Source: Pseudomonadota bacterium
Lineage (GTDB): Bacteria; Pseudomonadota; Gammaproteobacteria; Burkholderiales; Burkholderiaceae_C
Assembly (NCBI GenBank): GCA_021798395.1
Contig: JAJZHS010000195.1
Span: forward strand, 1-5,326
Direction: 5' to 3'
Length of the DNA stretch: 5,326 nucleotides
Shown one piece after another: positions 1 to 5,326 of this stretch. A program made the position numbers and the translations under genes. The notes beneath the pieces were generated by a model that worked only from the letters and a program-made list of their open reading frames with translations, did no database searches and was not told the origin of the DNA. Position 1 is the stretch's first letter; each line of letters starts with the position of its first letter.

Positions 1-2423
1 CGAAAGCCGATGCGCCAGTCGCGCGCATCGTTCGCCCCCCATCGCACCCACAAGGCGGCGGTGTCGCGAAGCAGGTAGGCGTCGACCAGACTGTCCTGGC
101 CGACGTAGCCGACAAAGCGTCCGGCGGCGTCGAACGCCTGGGCGCCGAACGGCAGCGGCGCACCGTCGGCCAGTCGGCTCGACAACAGCACCCAGCGGCC
201 CGCCTGGGCGTGCAGCCGCACGCCGACGATGGCTCCGGCGCGCGGCACGACTTGTGCCGAACTGTGCACGATGTGCGCAGCCAGCGCGGCGGCCGGATCG
301 ATGCCCACGGTGTCGGCGGCGTACGGCGTCAGGTAGGTGGCGACGCCGTAGCCGGCGGCGTCGATGGTGGAGCCGCCGCCGCCGGTGATCGTGGCGCCGG
401 TGGCGCCCTGGGCCTCGACCAGCGCGATGGTGTCGCCGAGGTACGGCGTGAACACGGTGCCACCGCCGAACACGACCACGCCGCCGTTGGCGTTGAGCGA
501 CACGGTGCTCGCGGCGACGCTGCCGTGGCTGCCGGTCGCGGCTGCGCCGACCGTGCCGTGCCGGGTGCGCCACGACGCGCTGACGCCCAGGCTGCGCGTG
601 CCCGAGCCGTCGACGCCTTGCACGCCGTAGCTGAACTGCCCCGGGGCGCCGCGCGTTCCCGACAGCGACCATTGCCCGCCCGCATTGCCGCCGGCGTCGT
701 GCCAGCCGAGCAGGGCCATCGGCGCGCTGCCGACCGGGCCCAGCGGAATCGACAGATCCACGCTCAGCGACTTCTGCGCCGACGCGCCGTCGCTGCCGAG
801 CTGGCGCCCGGCCGAGACCATGAGCTGCGCGCGCCCCAGTTGGCGCGTATAGCCGAACTGGAAGGTCATCTGCGGCGCGCCCGGTTGCCAGTAGCGCACC
901 CGCTCGGCGTTCAGGAACAGCGCGGCGCCGGCGCCCGCACTGCGCGTCAGGTCGAGCTGCACGTCGTCGCGCGGACGTGCGCCGGCGAAGGCGCCGAACA
1001 GGCCCGGGTCGGCGCCCGCCGCGGCGACCGCGTCCTGCAAGCCCTCGAAGCCGTACGTCTGCTGCGACACCGTCACCCCGCAGTGCAGGCGGCGCAGGTC
1101 GCCGTTCCAGATCGCCCGGATGCGCTGCCCGCGCAGCTCCGGCCCTTGCGCGGGGTCGAAGCGCGAGCTGCTCAGGTCCAGCGCCAGGGCGCCGGCGCGG
1201 GTGTCGGCAGCCAGTCCGAGCGCCCCGGATCGGTAGCCGCGCGAGACGATGGCGCCGATTTCGGTGGTGACGAAATCGCCCGCGCCGTATTGCAGCGTGC
1301 CCAGCAGCAGCGGCCAGCGGGCTGCGGACGCCGCCACGTCGGTGCGGCCGGCGAGCAGTTGGTAGCGCGCATGGCCGCGACGCTGCAGTTGCGGCACCGA
1401 CGATACCGGCACGCTGAAGCGGGTGACGTGTCCTGCGGCATCGGTCACGGTGACCTGCAGCGCGCTGCCCGAGGCGGGTGGATAGAGGTCGTCGATCGCG
1501 AACGGCCCGGCCGGCACCGAGCGCTGGGTCAACAGGTTGCCGTTCTGCGCGACGCGCACCGTCGACGCCGAGTCGGCATAGCCGTGAATGCTCGGCGCGT
1601 AGCCTTGTCGGGACGCGGGCAGCATGCGGTCTTCGCTGGACAGCAGGACGCCGTCGAAACCGACGCTGTCGAGCAGTTCGCCGTCGCTCTGCCCCTGGCC
1701 CAGCAGCACGTAGCCGTCCAGCGCCGCGATGTCGTGGCGCACGAACGTCTGCGTGCTGGTGTAGTGCAGTCCCTGCGCGGCGCCGCCGTGCAGGGCGCCG
1801 CGATGGCGCAGCTGCCAGGCGCCGGCGTTGGCGCCGGCGTCCAGGCCGAGGAATGCCTGGCTGGCCTGTCCGCCGACCGAGCTGCGCGTGGCGTCGAACA
1901 AGTAGTTCATGCGGCCGGCGACGATGCCGTCGTTCCACGATCGCGGTGCAACCCAGCCGCGCGGATGGTGCTGCAAGACGATCGACGCGGCGTGGATGTC
2001 GACGCGCAGCCGCGACAGATCGAAGCGTGCCGACAGCGGCGCGGCGATCGCCGCCGGCGGCAGGCAGCCCCTGGCGTCGGGGCCGTCCAGCCAGCGTCGG
2101 GCCCGCCGCGACAAGCGGCGCGGATCGAGCGCGAGCGCGCGCACCACGGCGCGATCGAGGCAGACTTCGGCAGGCGCCGCGCCGTGCGCGGCGCGCACCA
2201 CGACGTCGTCGGTGAGCAGGTAGCGTCCGTTGAGGAAGATTTCACTGCGGTAGATTCCGGAGACGACCGGGCTGCCGTGGTCGAACGAGCCGATGTCGCG
2301 CGCCTGCGCGGCGCCACCGAACACCAGGCGGGGATCGAAGCGCACGTCGGCGGCGCGTGCGGCGCAGGGCGCGGCCAGCGCCAGCGCACAGGTCAAGGCC
2401 CATCGTCGGCGCAGCCCGCGCAC
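1..2423 (-). CDS. Fimbrial outer-membrane usher (FimD/PapC family), C-terminus cut by the window edge
   Basis: Outer-membrane pore that receives chaperone-pilin complexes and polymerises the fimbria on the cell surface. The frame is open for about 807 codons without a stop or frameshift. From a GTG start at 2423, residues 1-24 look like a signal peptide (n-region RGLRRR, hydrophobic core, cleavage near ARA|ADV). The N-terminal domain starts at FDPRLVFGG (29-37) and has a Cys pair at 88 and 120, then GWVAPRSWNDGIVAGRMNY (156-174) leading into the beta-barrel. The classic block GYAPSIHGYA (274-283), VAQNG and VPAGPFAIDDLYP (303-315) precedes VPQLQRRG. The C-terminal part has LGDTIALVEAQGATGA, PLPFGAQAF and LWVRWG, so only a short tail should be missing. 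No ATG lies between the upstream in-frame stop (2481-2483) and the conserved domain, so the start must be GTG 2423 or TTG 2441. GTG is preferred because it gives a compact signal peptide. It is the third gene of the operon. Confidence 0.95.
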   Translation of the reverse strand, partial: MRGLRRRWALTCALALAAPCAARAADVRFDPRLVFGGAAQARDIGSFDHGSPVVSGIYRSEIFLNGRYLLTDDVVVRAAHGAAPAEVCLDRAVVRALALDPRRLSRRARRWLDGPDARGCLPPAAIAAPLSARFDLSRLRVDIHAASIVLQHHPRGWVAPRSWNDGIVAGRMNYLFDATRSSVGGQASQAFLGLDAGANAGAWQLRHRGALHGGAAQGLHYTSTQTFVRHDIAALDGYVLLGQGQSDGELLDSVGFDGVLLSSEDRMLPASRQGYAPSIHGYADSASTVRVAQNGNLLTQRSVPAGPFAIDDLYPPASGSALQVTVTDAAGHVTRFSVPVSSVPQLQRRGHARYQLLAGRTDVAASAARWPLLLGTLQYGAGDFVTTEIGAIVSRGYRSGALGLAADTRAGALALDLSSSRFDPAQGPELRGQRIRAIWNGDLRRLHCGVTVSQQTYGFEGLQDAVAAAGADPGLFGAFAGARPRDDVQLDLTRSAGAGAALFLNAERVRYWQPGAPQMTFQFGYTRQLGRAQLMVSAGRQLGSDGASAQKSLSVDLSIPLGPVGSAPMALLGWHDAGGNAGGQWSLSGTRGAPGQFSYGVQGVDGSGTRSLGVSASWRTRHGTVGAAATGSHGSVAASTVSLNANGGVVVFGGGTVFTPYLGDTIALVEAQGATGATITGGGGSTIDAAGYGVATYLTPYAADTVGIDPAAALAAHIVHSSAQVVPRAGAIVGVRLHAQAGRWVLLSSRLADGAPLPFGAQAFDAAGRFVGYVGQDSLVDAYLLRDTAALWVRWGANDARDWRIGF

Positions 2424-2445
2424 AGCGCTGTCCGGCCCCAAGGTT

Positions 2446-3216
2446 TCACGGCGTGCGCGCGACGCTTGCCTGGGCGCGGATCATCGCCCCGTCATCGTTG
2501 AGCACACCGTACGAGACGGAGTGAACCGCGGCGCCGGCCCATGGGCCGTGCAGGCGCCACCGCATCGAGCCGAACGGCGGCGCGGTGCCCTGCAAGGCCG
2601 GCGCGCGCGTCCGCGCCCGGTCGCGCAGATCGACGATCGCGACGTAGTACGGGCTCGGGTTGCGCACCCGCAAGGCGCACCGCGCGGCCTTGCAGCGCTC
2701 GCGCCAGCGCAGCGTGGCGATCGCCTGTCCGGGGCCGCCGTGCAGCGACGCCGGTCGGTACAGCAGCTTGATGCGCGTGCGCACGGCGAACTGGATGAAG
2801 TTGGTTCCCGGCTTCAGGTGCGGCTCGGGCGGGATGTCGAGCAGGTTGAACCAGTACAGGCTCTCGCGGTCGGTCGGCAGCCTGGCGCCGGTGAACACCA
2901 CGCTGATGGTCTGCCGCTGTCCCGCGTCGATGCGCGCCATGGGCGGCGTGACCACGAACGGCACGCGGGTGTCCTGCGGCGTGGCCGACGGATTGCCGGA
3001 ATCGATCCAGGCCTGCATCAGCGCCGGCTGCTTGCCGACGTTGAGCACGTCGATCCAGGCCTCGTGTGCCGCGGCGTGGTAGACCAGGCGCGTGTCGCTC
3101 AGCACCAGCGCGGCGCGCGCCGGCGACCACGCCGGCGCGGCCAGCACGCAGGCCGCGAGCAGACCGCGCAGCGGCGCGCGCGACCGCGCCGCGTGGTCGA
3201 TGCGTTGTGTCGCCAT
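2446..3216 (-). CDS. Periplasmic fimbrial assembly chaperone (FimC/PapD family)
   Basis: A 256-residue periplasmic chaperone that caps pilin subunits and delivers them to the usher. The signal peptide is about residues 1-35 (cleavage near ARA|ALVLS). The family signature is complete: LPTDRESLYWFNLLDIP at 113-129. The two residues that anchor the pilin C-terminus can be placed: Arg43 in TRLVY (PapD Arg8) and Lys150 in RIKLLYRP (PapD Lys112). The G1 donor strand is about 139-151, with alternating hydrophobic residues. The F1-G1 loop is short, which suggests the FGS subfamily typical of rod-like fimbriae. Domain 2 has NPSPYYV (186-192) and a close Cys pair (175, 180) that could form a disulfide. 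The ATG lies 20 bases after the pilin stop without a clear Shine-Dalgarno, so translation may depend on coupling to the pilin. Its stop lies 22 bases before the likely usher start. Confidence 0.96.
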   Translation of the reverse strand: MATQRIDHAARSRAPLRGLLAACVLAAPAWSPARAALVLSDTRLVYHAAAHEAWIDVLNVGKQPALMQAWIDSGNPSATPQDTRVPFVVTPPMARIDAGQRQTISVVFTGARLPTDRESLYWFNLLDIPPEPHLKPGTNFIQFAVRTRIKLLYRPASLHGGPGQAIATLRWRERCKAARCALRVRNPSPYYVAIVDLRDRARTRAPALQGTAPPFGSMRWRLHGPWAGAAVHSVSYGVLNDDGAMIRAQASVARTP

Positions 3217-3236
3217 CGCCGGGCCCGCGCCGCTGC

Positions 3237-3788
3237 TTACTGGTAGACCACCGAGTACGTGACCAGCGAGGTATAGGTCCCGGCGGTGGCCGCTGCCGTG
3301 TGCGCCGCGTACTCGACCAGGAAGGTGCTCGCGCCCGATCCGCCGCTCAGTGCCGCGCTCTCCACGCCCTGGCTGGTCGTCGGCTTGCTCATGTCGATCG
3401 ACGTGCCGTCCCTGTTCAGAAAGCAGACCTCGACGTTGCTGCCGCCCGAAACCGCCGTGTTGGTCAGGCAGCCGGTCGCCGGGTCGATGTTGGCGTTGGC
3501 TTCGAAGTACACCGTCGCGGTGGTCGGCGTCGACGTGCACGCGCTGTAGTTCATCGTGACCGCGGTGGCGCCGGCGACGGCGCCGGCGGGCAGCGCCGCG
3601 GTGGAAACCGTCGGCAAGGTCACGGCCAGGTCCGGAGTGCCTGCGTTGATCGTACAGGTATTGGCCGTGATCTGGCCGTTGACGGTGATGGTGCCGTCGC
3701 TGGCGTAGGCGGCCCGCGGCGTCCATGCGCCCACGAGCAGCACGGCCATCGCGATGGCCTGGAGAATCCGCACGTTCATTGTTTCCAT
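3237..3788 (-). CDS. Type 1 fimbrial major pilin (FimA-like), with four cysteines
   Basis: A 183-residue structural subunit of the fimbrial shaft, first gene of the chaperone-usher operon. The signal peptide is residues 1-29 (AYA|SDG). The mature N-terminus SDGTITVNGQITANTC has the donor-strand and first-strand pattern of the type 1 fimbrial protein family, with the conserved disulfide pair Cys45 and Cys84 (NYSACT). The C-terminus YTSLVTYSVVYQ is the usual final strand with a penultimate Tyr, which the chaperone binds. Cys107 and Cys122 are extra to the single conserved pair and could form a second disulfide. The start at 3788 is chosen because AAGGAG lies 6 bases upstream. An in-frame ATG at 3830 would add 14 residues containing that site, and an ATG at 3779 (Met4) is further from it. 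The length and composition, rich in Thr, Ala, Ser and Gly, fit a shaft subunit rather than a two-domain tip adhesin. Confidence 0.95.
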   Translation of the reverse strand: METMNVRILQAIAMAVLLVGAWTPRAAYASDGTITVNGQITANTCTINAGTPDLAVTLPTVSTAALPAGAVAGATAVTMNYSACTSTPTTATVYFEANANIDPATGCLTNTAVSGGSNVEVCFLNRDGTSIDMSKPTTSQGVESAALSGGSGASTFLVEYAAHTAAATAGTYTSLVTYSVVYQ

Positions 3789-3794
3789 GATCCA

Positions 3795-3800
3795 CTCCTT
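3795..3800 (-). promoter_or_regulatory. Ribosome binding site of the pilin gene
   Basis: AAGGAG on the minus strand, 6 bases before the ATG at 3788. It is the only strong Shine-Dalgarno in the fimbrial operon and decides the pilin start. Neither the chaperone nor the usher has a comparable site, which fits higher synthesis of the pilin. Confidence 0.85.
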
Positions 3801-3857
3801 GAAGCTAAACAGGGACGGGAATCCGGGCATAACCGGGGCCGTCAGTGCATTTAGCTA

Positions 3858-3874
3858 CTGCGGCTTGGCCGCAG
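3858..3874. repeat. Perfect 7-bp inverted repeat in the pilin leader
   Basis: CTGCGGC and GCCGCAG flank a 3-base TTG centre. It lies 70 bases upstream of the pilin ATG. In RNA from either strand it would form a tight hairpin. No U-tract follows on either strand, so a simple intrinsic terminator is unlikely. It could be an operator dyad, an mRNA-stabilising leader hairpin or chance in GC-rich DNA. Weak hexamers TTGCTG (3877-3872) and CTAAAT (3854-3849) sit on both sides at a 17-base spacing on the minus strand, so it could also lie between promoter elements. Confidence 0.5.
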
Positions 3875-3890
3875 CAAGAGGCGGAATCGG

Positions 3891-3918
3891 GGTATCGCAG
3901 CGCCGCAATGGCGCACAA
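3891..3918 (-). promoter_or_regulatory. Candidate promoter of the fimbrial operon
   Basis: On the minus strand TTGTGC (3918-3913) is followed after 16 bases by GATACC (3896-3891), preceded by an extended -10 TGC. The match to the sigma-70 consensus is modest. It gains some weight because the same 12-bp word, GCGCTGCGATAC on the minus strand, lies at the candidate promoter of the DUF4197 gene. It would give a leader of roughly 95 bases carrying the 3858-3874 hairpin. This is an inference from sequence pattern only. Confidence 0.25.
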
Positions 3919-3955
3919 ACGCGCGCGCGCGTTTTGCGGCGCGCATGCACGCCGC
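3900..3955. repeat. Block of nested GC-rich dyads after the DUF4197 gene, possible transcription end
   Basis: Three overlapping symmetric elements lie within 56 bases. GCGCCGCAA at 3900-3908 is inverted at 3934-3942. An 18-bp perfect palindrome at 3917-3934 has AAA and TTT ends around six alternating CG steps. A 20-bp near-palindrome at 3936-3955 has one mismatched pair, which would be a G.U pair in the minus-strand RNA. The block starts 18 bases after the DUF4197 stop, so it could end or protect that transcript. Only three T residues follow the 3917-3934 stem on the minus strand, so it is not a textbook intrinsic terminator. Its left part overlaps the candidate pilin promoter. Confidence 0.4.
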
Positions 3956-3973
3956 GCTCACGCGCGCGGCGCG

Positions 3974-4777
3974 TCAGCGCCCGAGCGCGGCGCCGAAAAC
4001 CTTGCCGAGCAGCGTGCTGCCGGTGCCCAGCGGATCGGCGCGGATCGCGCGTTCCTGGTCGCCGATGGCCTGGTACAGGCGGTCGAGCGCCTGCTGCGTG
4101 ACGTACTGCTCGATGCTGGCCTGGTCGCCGTGCACCAGGCCGAACTGCGCTGCCTGTCCGGCGAGGCGGTCGTAGCTGCGCGCGAGCCCGACCTGGGCCG
4201 TGGCGCGCGTCACGATCGGCAGGAAGCGTCGCGTCAGCGGGGCTTCGGTCTTGCGCCGGAAATACGCGGTGGCGGCCTGGTCGCCTCCGGTCAGGATGTT
4301 CTTGGCGTCCGTCAGCGTCATGCCGCGCACGGCGTCGAGCAGCAGCGAGCGGGCCTGCGGCACCGCGGCCTCGGCCGCGCGGTTGATTGCCAGGTCGAGA
4401 GCGTCGACCTGCGCGCCGAGTCCGGCCGCGCGCATCAGGCCTTCGGCGCGCTGCAGCGCCGGCGGGAGCGGAATGCGCCAGCGCGCGTGGCCGTAGAAGC
4501 CGTTGGCGCGGCCGAGTTCGCGCACCGCGGCGTCGGCGCCGCGGCTCAGCGCGGCCTTCAGCCCGCGGCCGACTTCGGCGTCGCTGAGCGCGGACAGCGC
4601 GGCGTTGCCGCCGGCGGCCGGGGCGCCGCCGGAGTTCGCCGTGGCGGGCTGGGAGGGCGCGGTCGCGCCGCCCAGCACCTGGTTGAACTGGTTTTGCAGA
4701 TTGCCCAGGTCAAGCGCCTGCGCCGGGGCGGCGCCCAGCGCCAGCAGCGCGGCGCCGCCCAGCAGCCATGTTCGCAT
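3974..4777 (-). CDS. Secreted DUF4197-domain protein of unknown function
   Basis: A 267-residue protein with a Sec signal peptide at about 1-21 (AQA|LDLG), so probably periplasmic. A Pro/Ala/Gly-rich linker (about 37-60) leads into the DUF4197 domain (about 62-264). Family landmarks visible are GLKAALSRGADAAV (72-85), RIPLPPAL (101-108), INRAAEAAVP (131-140), MTLTDAKNILTGGDQAATAYFRRKT (153-177), IEQYVTQQALDRLYQAIGDQE (222-242), and IRADP with TGSTLLGKVF near the end. No enzymatic activity is established for the family as far as I know, and no catalytic motif is evident here. The start at 4777 is supported by GAGGAG 6 bases upstream. An in-frame ATG at 4873 would place a 32-residue Arg/Pro-rich stretch ahead of the signal peptide and is rejected. 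The gene lies on the same strand as the fimbrial operon, 185 bases ahead of the pilin and behind a dyad block, so it is probably a separate transcript. Confidence 0.93.
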   Translation of the reverse strand: MRTWLLGGAALLALGAAPAQALDLGNLQNQFNQVLGGATAPSQPATANSGGAPAAGGNAALSALSDAEVGRGLKAALSRGADAAVRELGRANGFYGHARWRIPLPPALQRAEGLMRAAGLGAQVDALDLAINRAAEAAVPQARSLLLDAVRGMTLTDAKNILTGGDQAATAYFRRKTEAPLTRRFLPIVTRATAQVGLARSYDRLAGQAAQFGLVHGDQASIEQYVTQQALDRLYQAIGDQERAIRADPLGTGSTLLGKVFGAALGR

Positions 4778-4783
4778 CGTCGT

Positions 4784-4789
4784 CTCCTC
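4784..4789 (-). promoter_or_regulatory. Ribosome binding site of the DUF4197 gene
   Basis: GAGGAG on the minus strand, 6 bases before the ATG at 4777. It supports that start over the upstream in-frame ATG at 4873, which would run through this site. Confidence 0.8.
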
Positions 4790-4844
4790 GCCGTCGTCGT
4801 GTCCGGCGGGCCCGCCCGCGCGGGTGGGGGCCGCCCTGCGGCGC

Positions 4845-4873
4845 AGTATCGCAGCGCGCGGCGGCGCGCTCAA
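4845..4873 (-). promoter_or_regulatory. Candidate sigma-70 type promoter of the DUF4197 gene
   Basis: On the minus strand TTGAGC (4873-4868, 4 of 6 consensus bases) is followed after 17 bases by GATACT (4850-4845, 4 of 6), with an extended -10 TGC directly ahead. The predicted transcript start is about 60 bases upstream of the ATG at 4777. Spacing is ideal and the site lies in the expected place in the 198-base divergent region. It remains a pattern match. Confidence 0.4.
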
Positions 4874-4922
4874 GCCGCATTGGCGGGGGGCGACGCCGAC
4901 TGCGGATCGCCGCCAGCGCGAC

Positions 4923-4928
4923 TATGAT
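4923..4928 (+). promoter_or_regulatory. Candidate -10 element of wrbA
   Basis: TATGAT matches TATAAT at 5 of 6 positions and lies 47 bases upstream of the wrbA ATG. At a 17-base spacing the -35 position reads CTGCGG (4900-4905), which is poor, so the promoter may be weak or activator-dependent. It faces away from the DUF4197 promoter candidate. Confidence 0.35.
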
Positions 4929-4961
4929 CGACCGGAGCTTCAATTTGTCCAACCGATGCAC

Positions 4962-4967
4962 AGGAGG
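4962..4967 (+). promoter_or_regulatory. Ribosome binding site of wrbA
   Basis: AGGAGG, the full anti-Shine-Dalgarno complement, lies 8 bases before the ATG at 4976 and fixes that start, where the conserved WrbA N-terminus MAKVLVLYYS begins. Confidence 0.9.
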
Positions 4968-4975
4968 AGCGAGCG

Positions 4976-5326
4976 ATGGCCAAAGTTCTGGTTCTGTACT
5001 ACAGCACCTGGGGGCATGTCGAGCGGATGGCGGGCGCGGTCGCCGAAGGCGTCGGCGAGGTGCCCGGGGTCGAGGTGACCGTCAAGCGCGTGCCCGAGAC
5101 CATGGACGCGCAGACCCTGGCCGCGATCCACGCCAAGACCGATCAGGCTGCGCCGCCGGCCAGCCCCGGCGAGCTCGGCGACTACGACGCGGTGATCTTC
5201 GGCACGCCGACGCGCTTCGGCAACATGTGCGGGCAGATGCGCAACTTCCTCGACCAGACCGGCGCGCTGTGGCAGCAGGGCAAGCTGGTCGGCAAGGTCG
5301 GCAGCGTGTTCGTCTGCACCGGAACG
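4976..5326 (+). CDS. wrbA: NAD(P)H:quinone oxidoreductase WrbA, C-terminus cut by the window edge
   Basis: A flavodoxin-like FMN enzyme of the cytosol that reduces quinones by two electrons with NAD(P)H, avoiding semiquinone and so limiting oxidative stress. The first 117 residues are present, of about 200 in the family. MAKVLVLYYSTWGHVERMA (1-19) carries the FMN phosphate-binding loop (STWGHVE). VKRVPETM (36-43) and DYDAVIFGTPTRFGNM (69-84) are hallmark WrbA segments, followed by GQMRNFLDQTGALW (86-99). The visible end, SVFVCTGT (110-117), is where the second conserved FMN-contacting loop begins. Cys85 and Cys114 stand where E. coli WrbA has Ser, by recalled alignment. The gene is divergent from the DUF4197 gene and has its own strong ribosome binding site. 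No link to the fimbriae is visible. Confidence 0.97.
   Translation, partial: MAKVLVLYYSTWGHVERMAGAVAEGVGEVPGVEVTVKRVPETMDAQTLAAIHAKTDQAAPPASPGELGDYDAVIFGTPTRFGNMCGQMRNFLDQTGALWQQGKLVGKVGSVFVCTGT

Noticed and set aside
2401..2403. ATG on the minus strand near the usher N-terminus
   Set aside because: It is out of frame with the usher, so it cannot be the usher start unless there is a frameshift, and the frame is otherwise clean through to the window edge.
1..2423. Possible frameshift or decay of the usher
   Set aside because: Read codon by codon, the frame is continuous and family motifs occur in the right order and spacing from the N-terminus to near the C-terminus.
210..2501. Open frame of 763 codons on the plus strand opposite the usher
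   Set aside because: It lies in exact codon register with the usher. Antisense stops there would need TTA, CTA or TCA codons, which this GC-rich gene avoids. The translation is low-complexity Arg/Ala/Gly-rich, with no domain, while the minus strand gives a complete usher signature.
2293..3246. Open frame of 317 codons on the plus strand opposite the chaperone
   Set aside because: The same in-register antisense effect. The opposite strand carries the full chaperone signature.
2446..3795. Minus-strand frame of 449 codons that would fuse a pilin-region peptide to the chaperone
   Set aside because: The upstream part is an out-of-frame reading of the pilin gene. The chaperone has its own ATG at 3216 followed directly by a signal peptide.
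3789..3830. Longer pilin start at 3830
   Set aside because: It would place AAGGAG inside the coding region and add 14 residues ahead of a good signal peptide.
4805..4816. 12-bp palindrome GGCGGGCCCGCC in the divergent region
   Set aside because: Pure G/C symmetry of this length is expected by chance at this composition. It has no loop, U-tract or promoter element attached.
3845..4927. Open frame of 360 codons on the plus strand opposite the DUF4197 gene
   Set aside because: In register with the DUF4197 codons, no ribosome binding site or recognisable motif, and it would run through the divergent promoter region.

Overview
The window is GC-rich DNA, about 70% G+C by eye, from a Gram-negative bacterium. 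That follows from an outer-membrane fimbrial usher, a periplasmic chaperone and several Sec signal peptides. The protein families and strong G/C third-position bias fit Xanthomonadales (Lysobacter or Xanthomonas relatives) best. A high-GC betaproteobacterium is not excluded, and this placement is an inference.

Layout from right to left on the minus strand: a secreted DUF4197 protein (3974-4777), then a chaperone-usher fimbrial operon in the order major pilin (3237-3788), periplasmic chaperone (2446-3216), outer-membrane usher (2423 down to the window edge, C-terminus missing). On the plus strand, wrbA, an NAD(P)H:quinone oxidoreductase, starts at 4976 divergently from the DUF4197 gene and runs off the right edge. 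The only two sizeable gaps are 3789-3973 (pilin leader) and 4778-4975 (divergent promoter region). Both hold dyads or promoter-like elements, and they share an exact 12-bp word. No tRNA, rRNA, IS element, CRISPR array or phage gene is visible.

How the genes work together: pilin subunits are exported by Sec and capped by the chaperone, which donates its G1 strand. They are then passed to the usher and polymerised on the cell surface by donor-strand exchange. The pilin comes first with a strong Shine-Dalgarno. The chaperone and usher follow at gaps of 20 and about 22 bases with poor Shine-Dalgarno sites, and the usher has no ATG start. This fits an operon in which the pilin is made in excess over the assembly machinery. 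A tip adhesin would be expected beyond the left edge, but this cannot be seen. WrbA and the DUF4197 protein have no evident functional link to the fimbriae.

I do not see a clearly new biological system. The points worth a second look are the four-cysteine pilin, the non-ATG usher start, the dense dyad block between the DUF4197 gene and the pilin, and the 12-bp word shared by the two candidate promoters.
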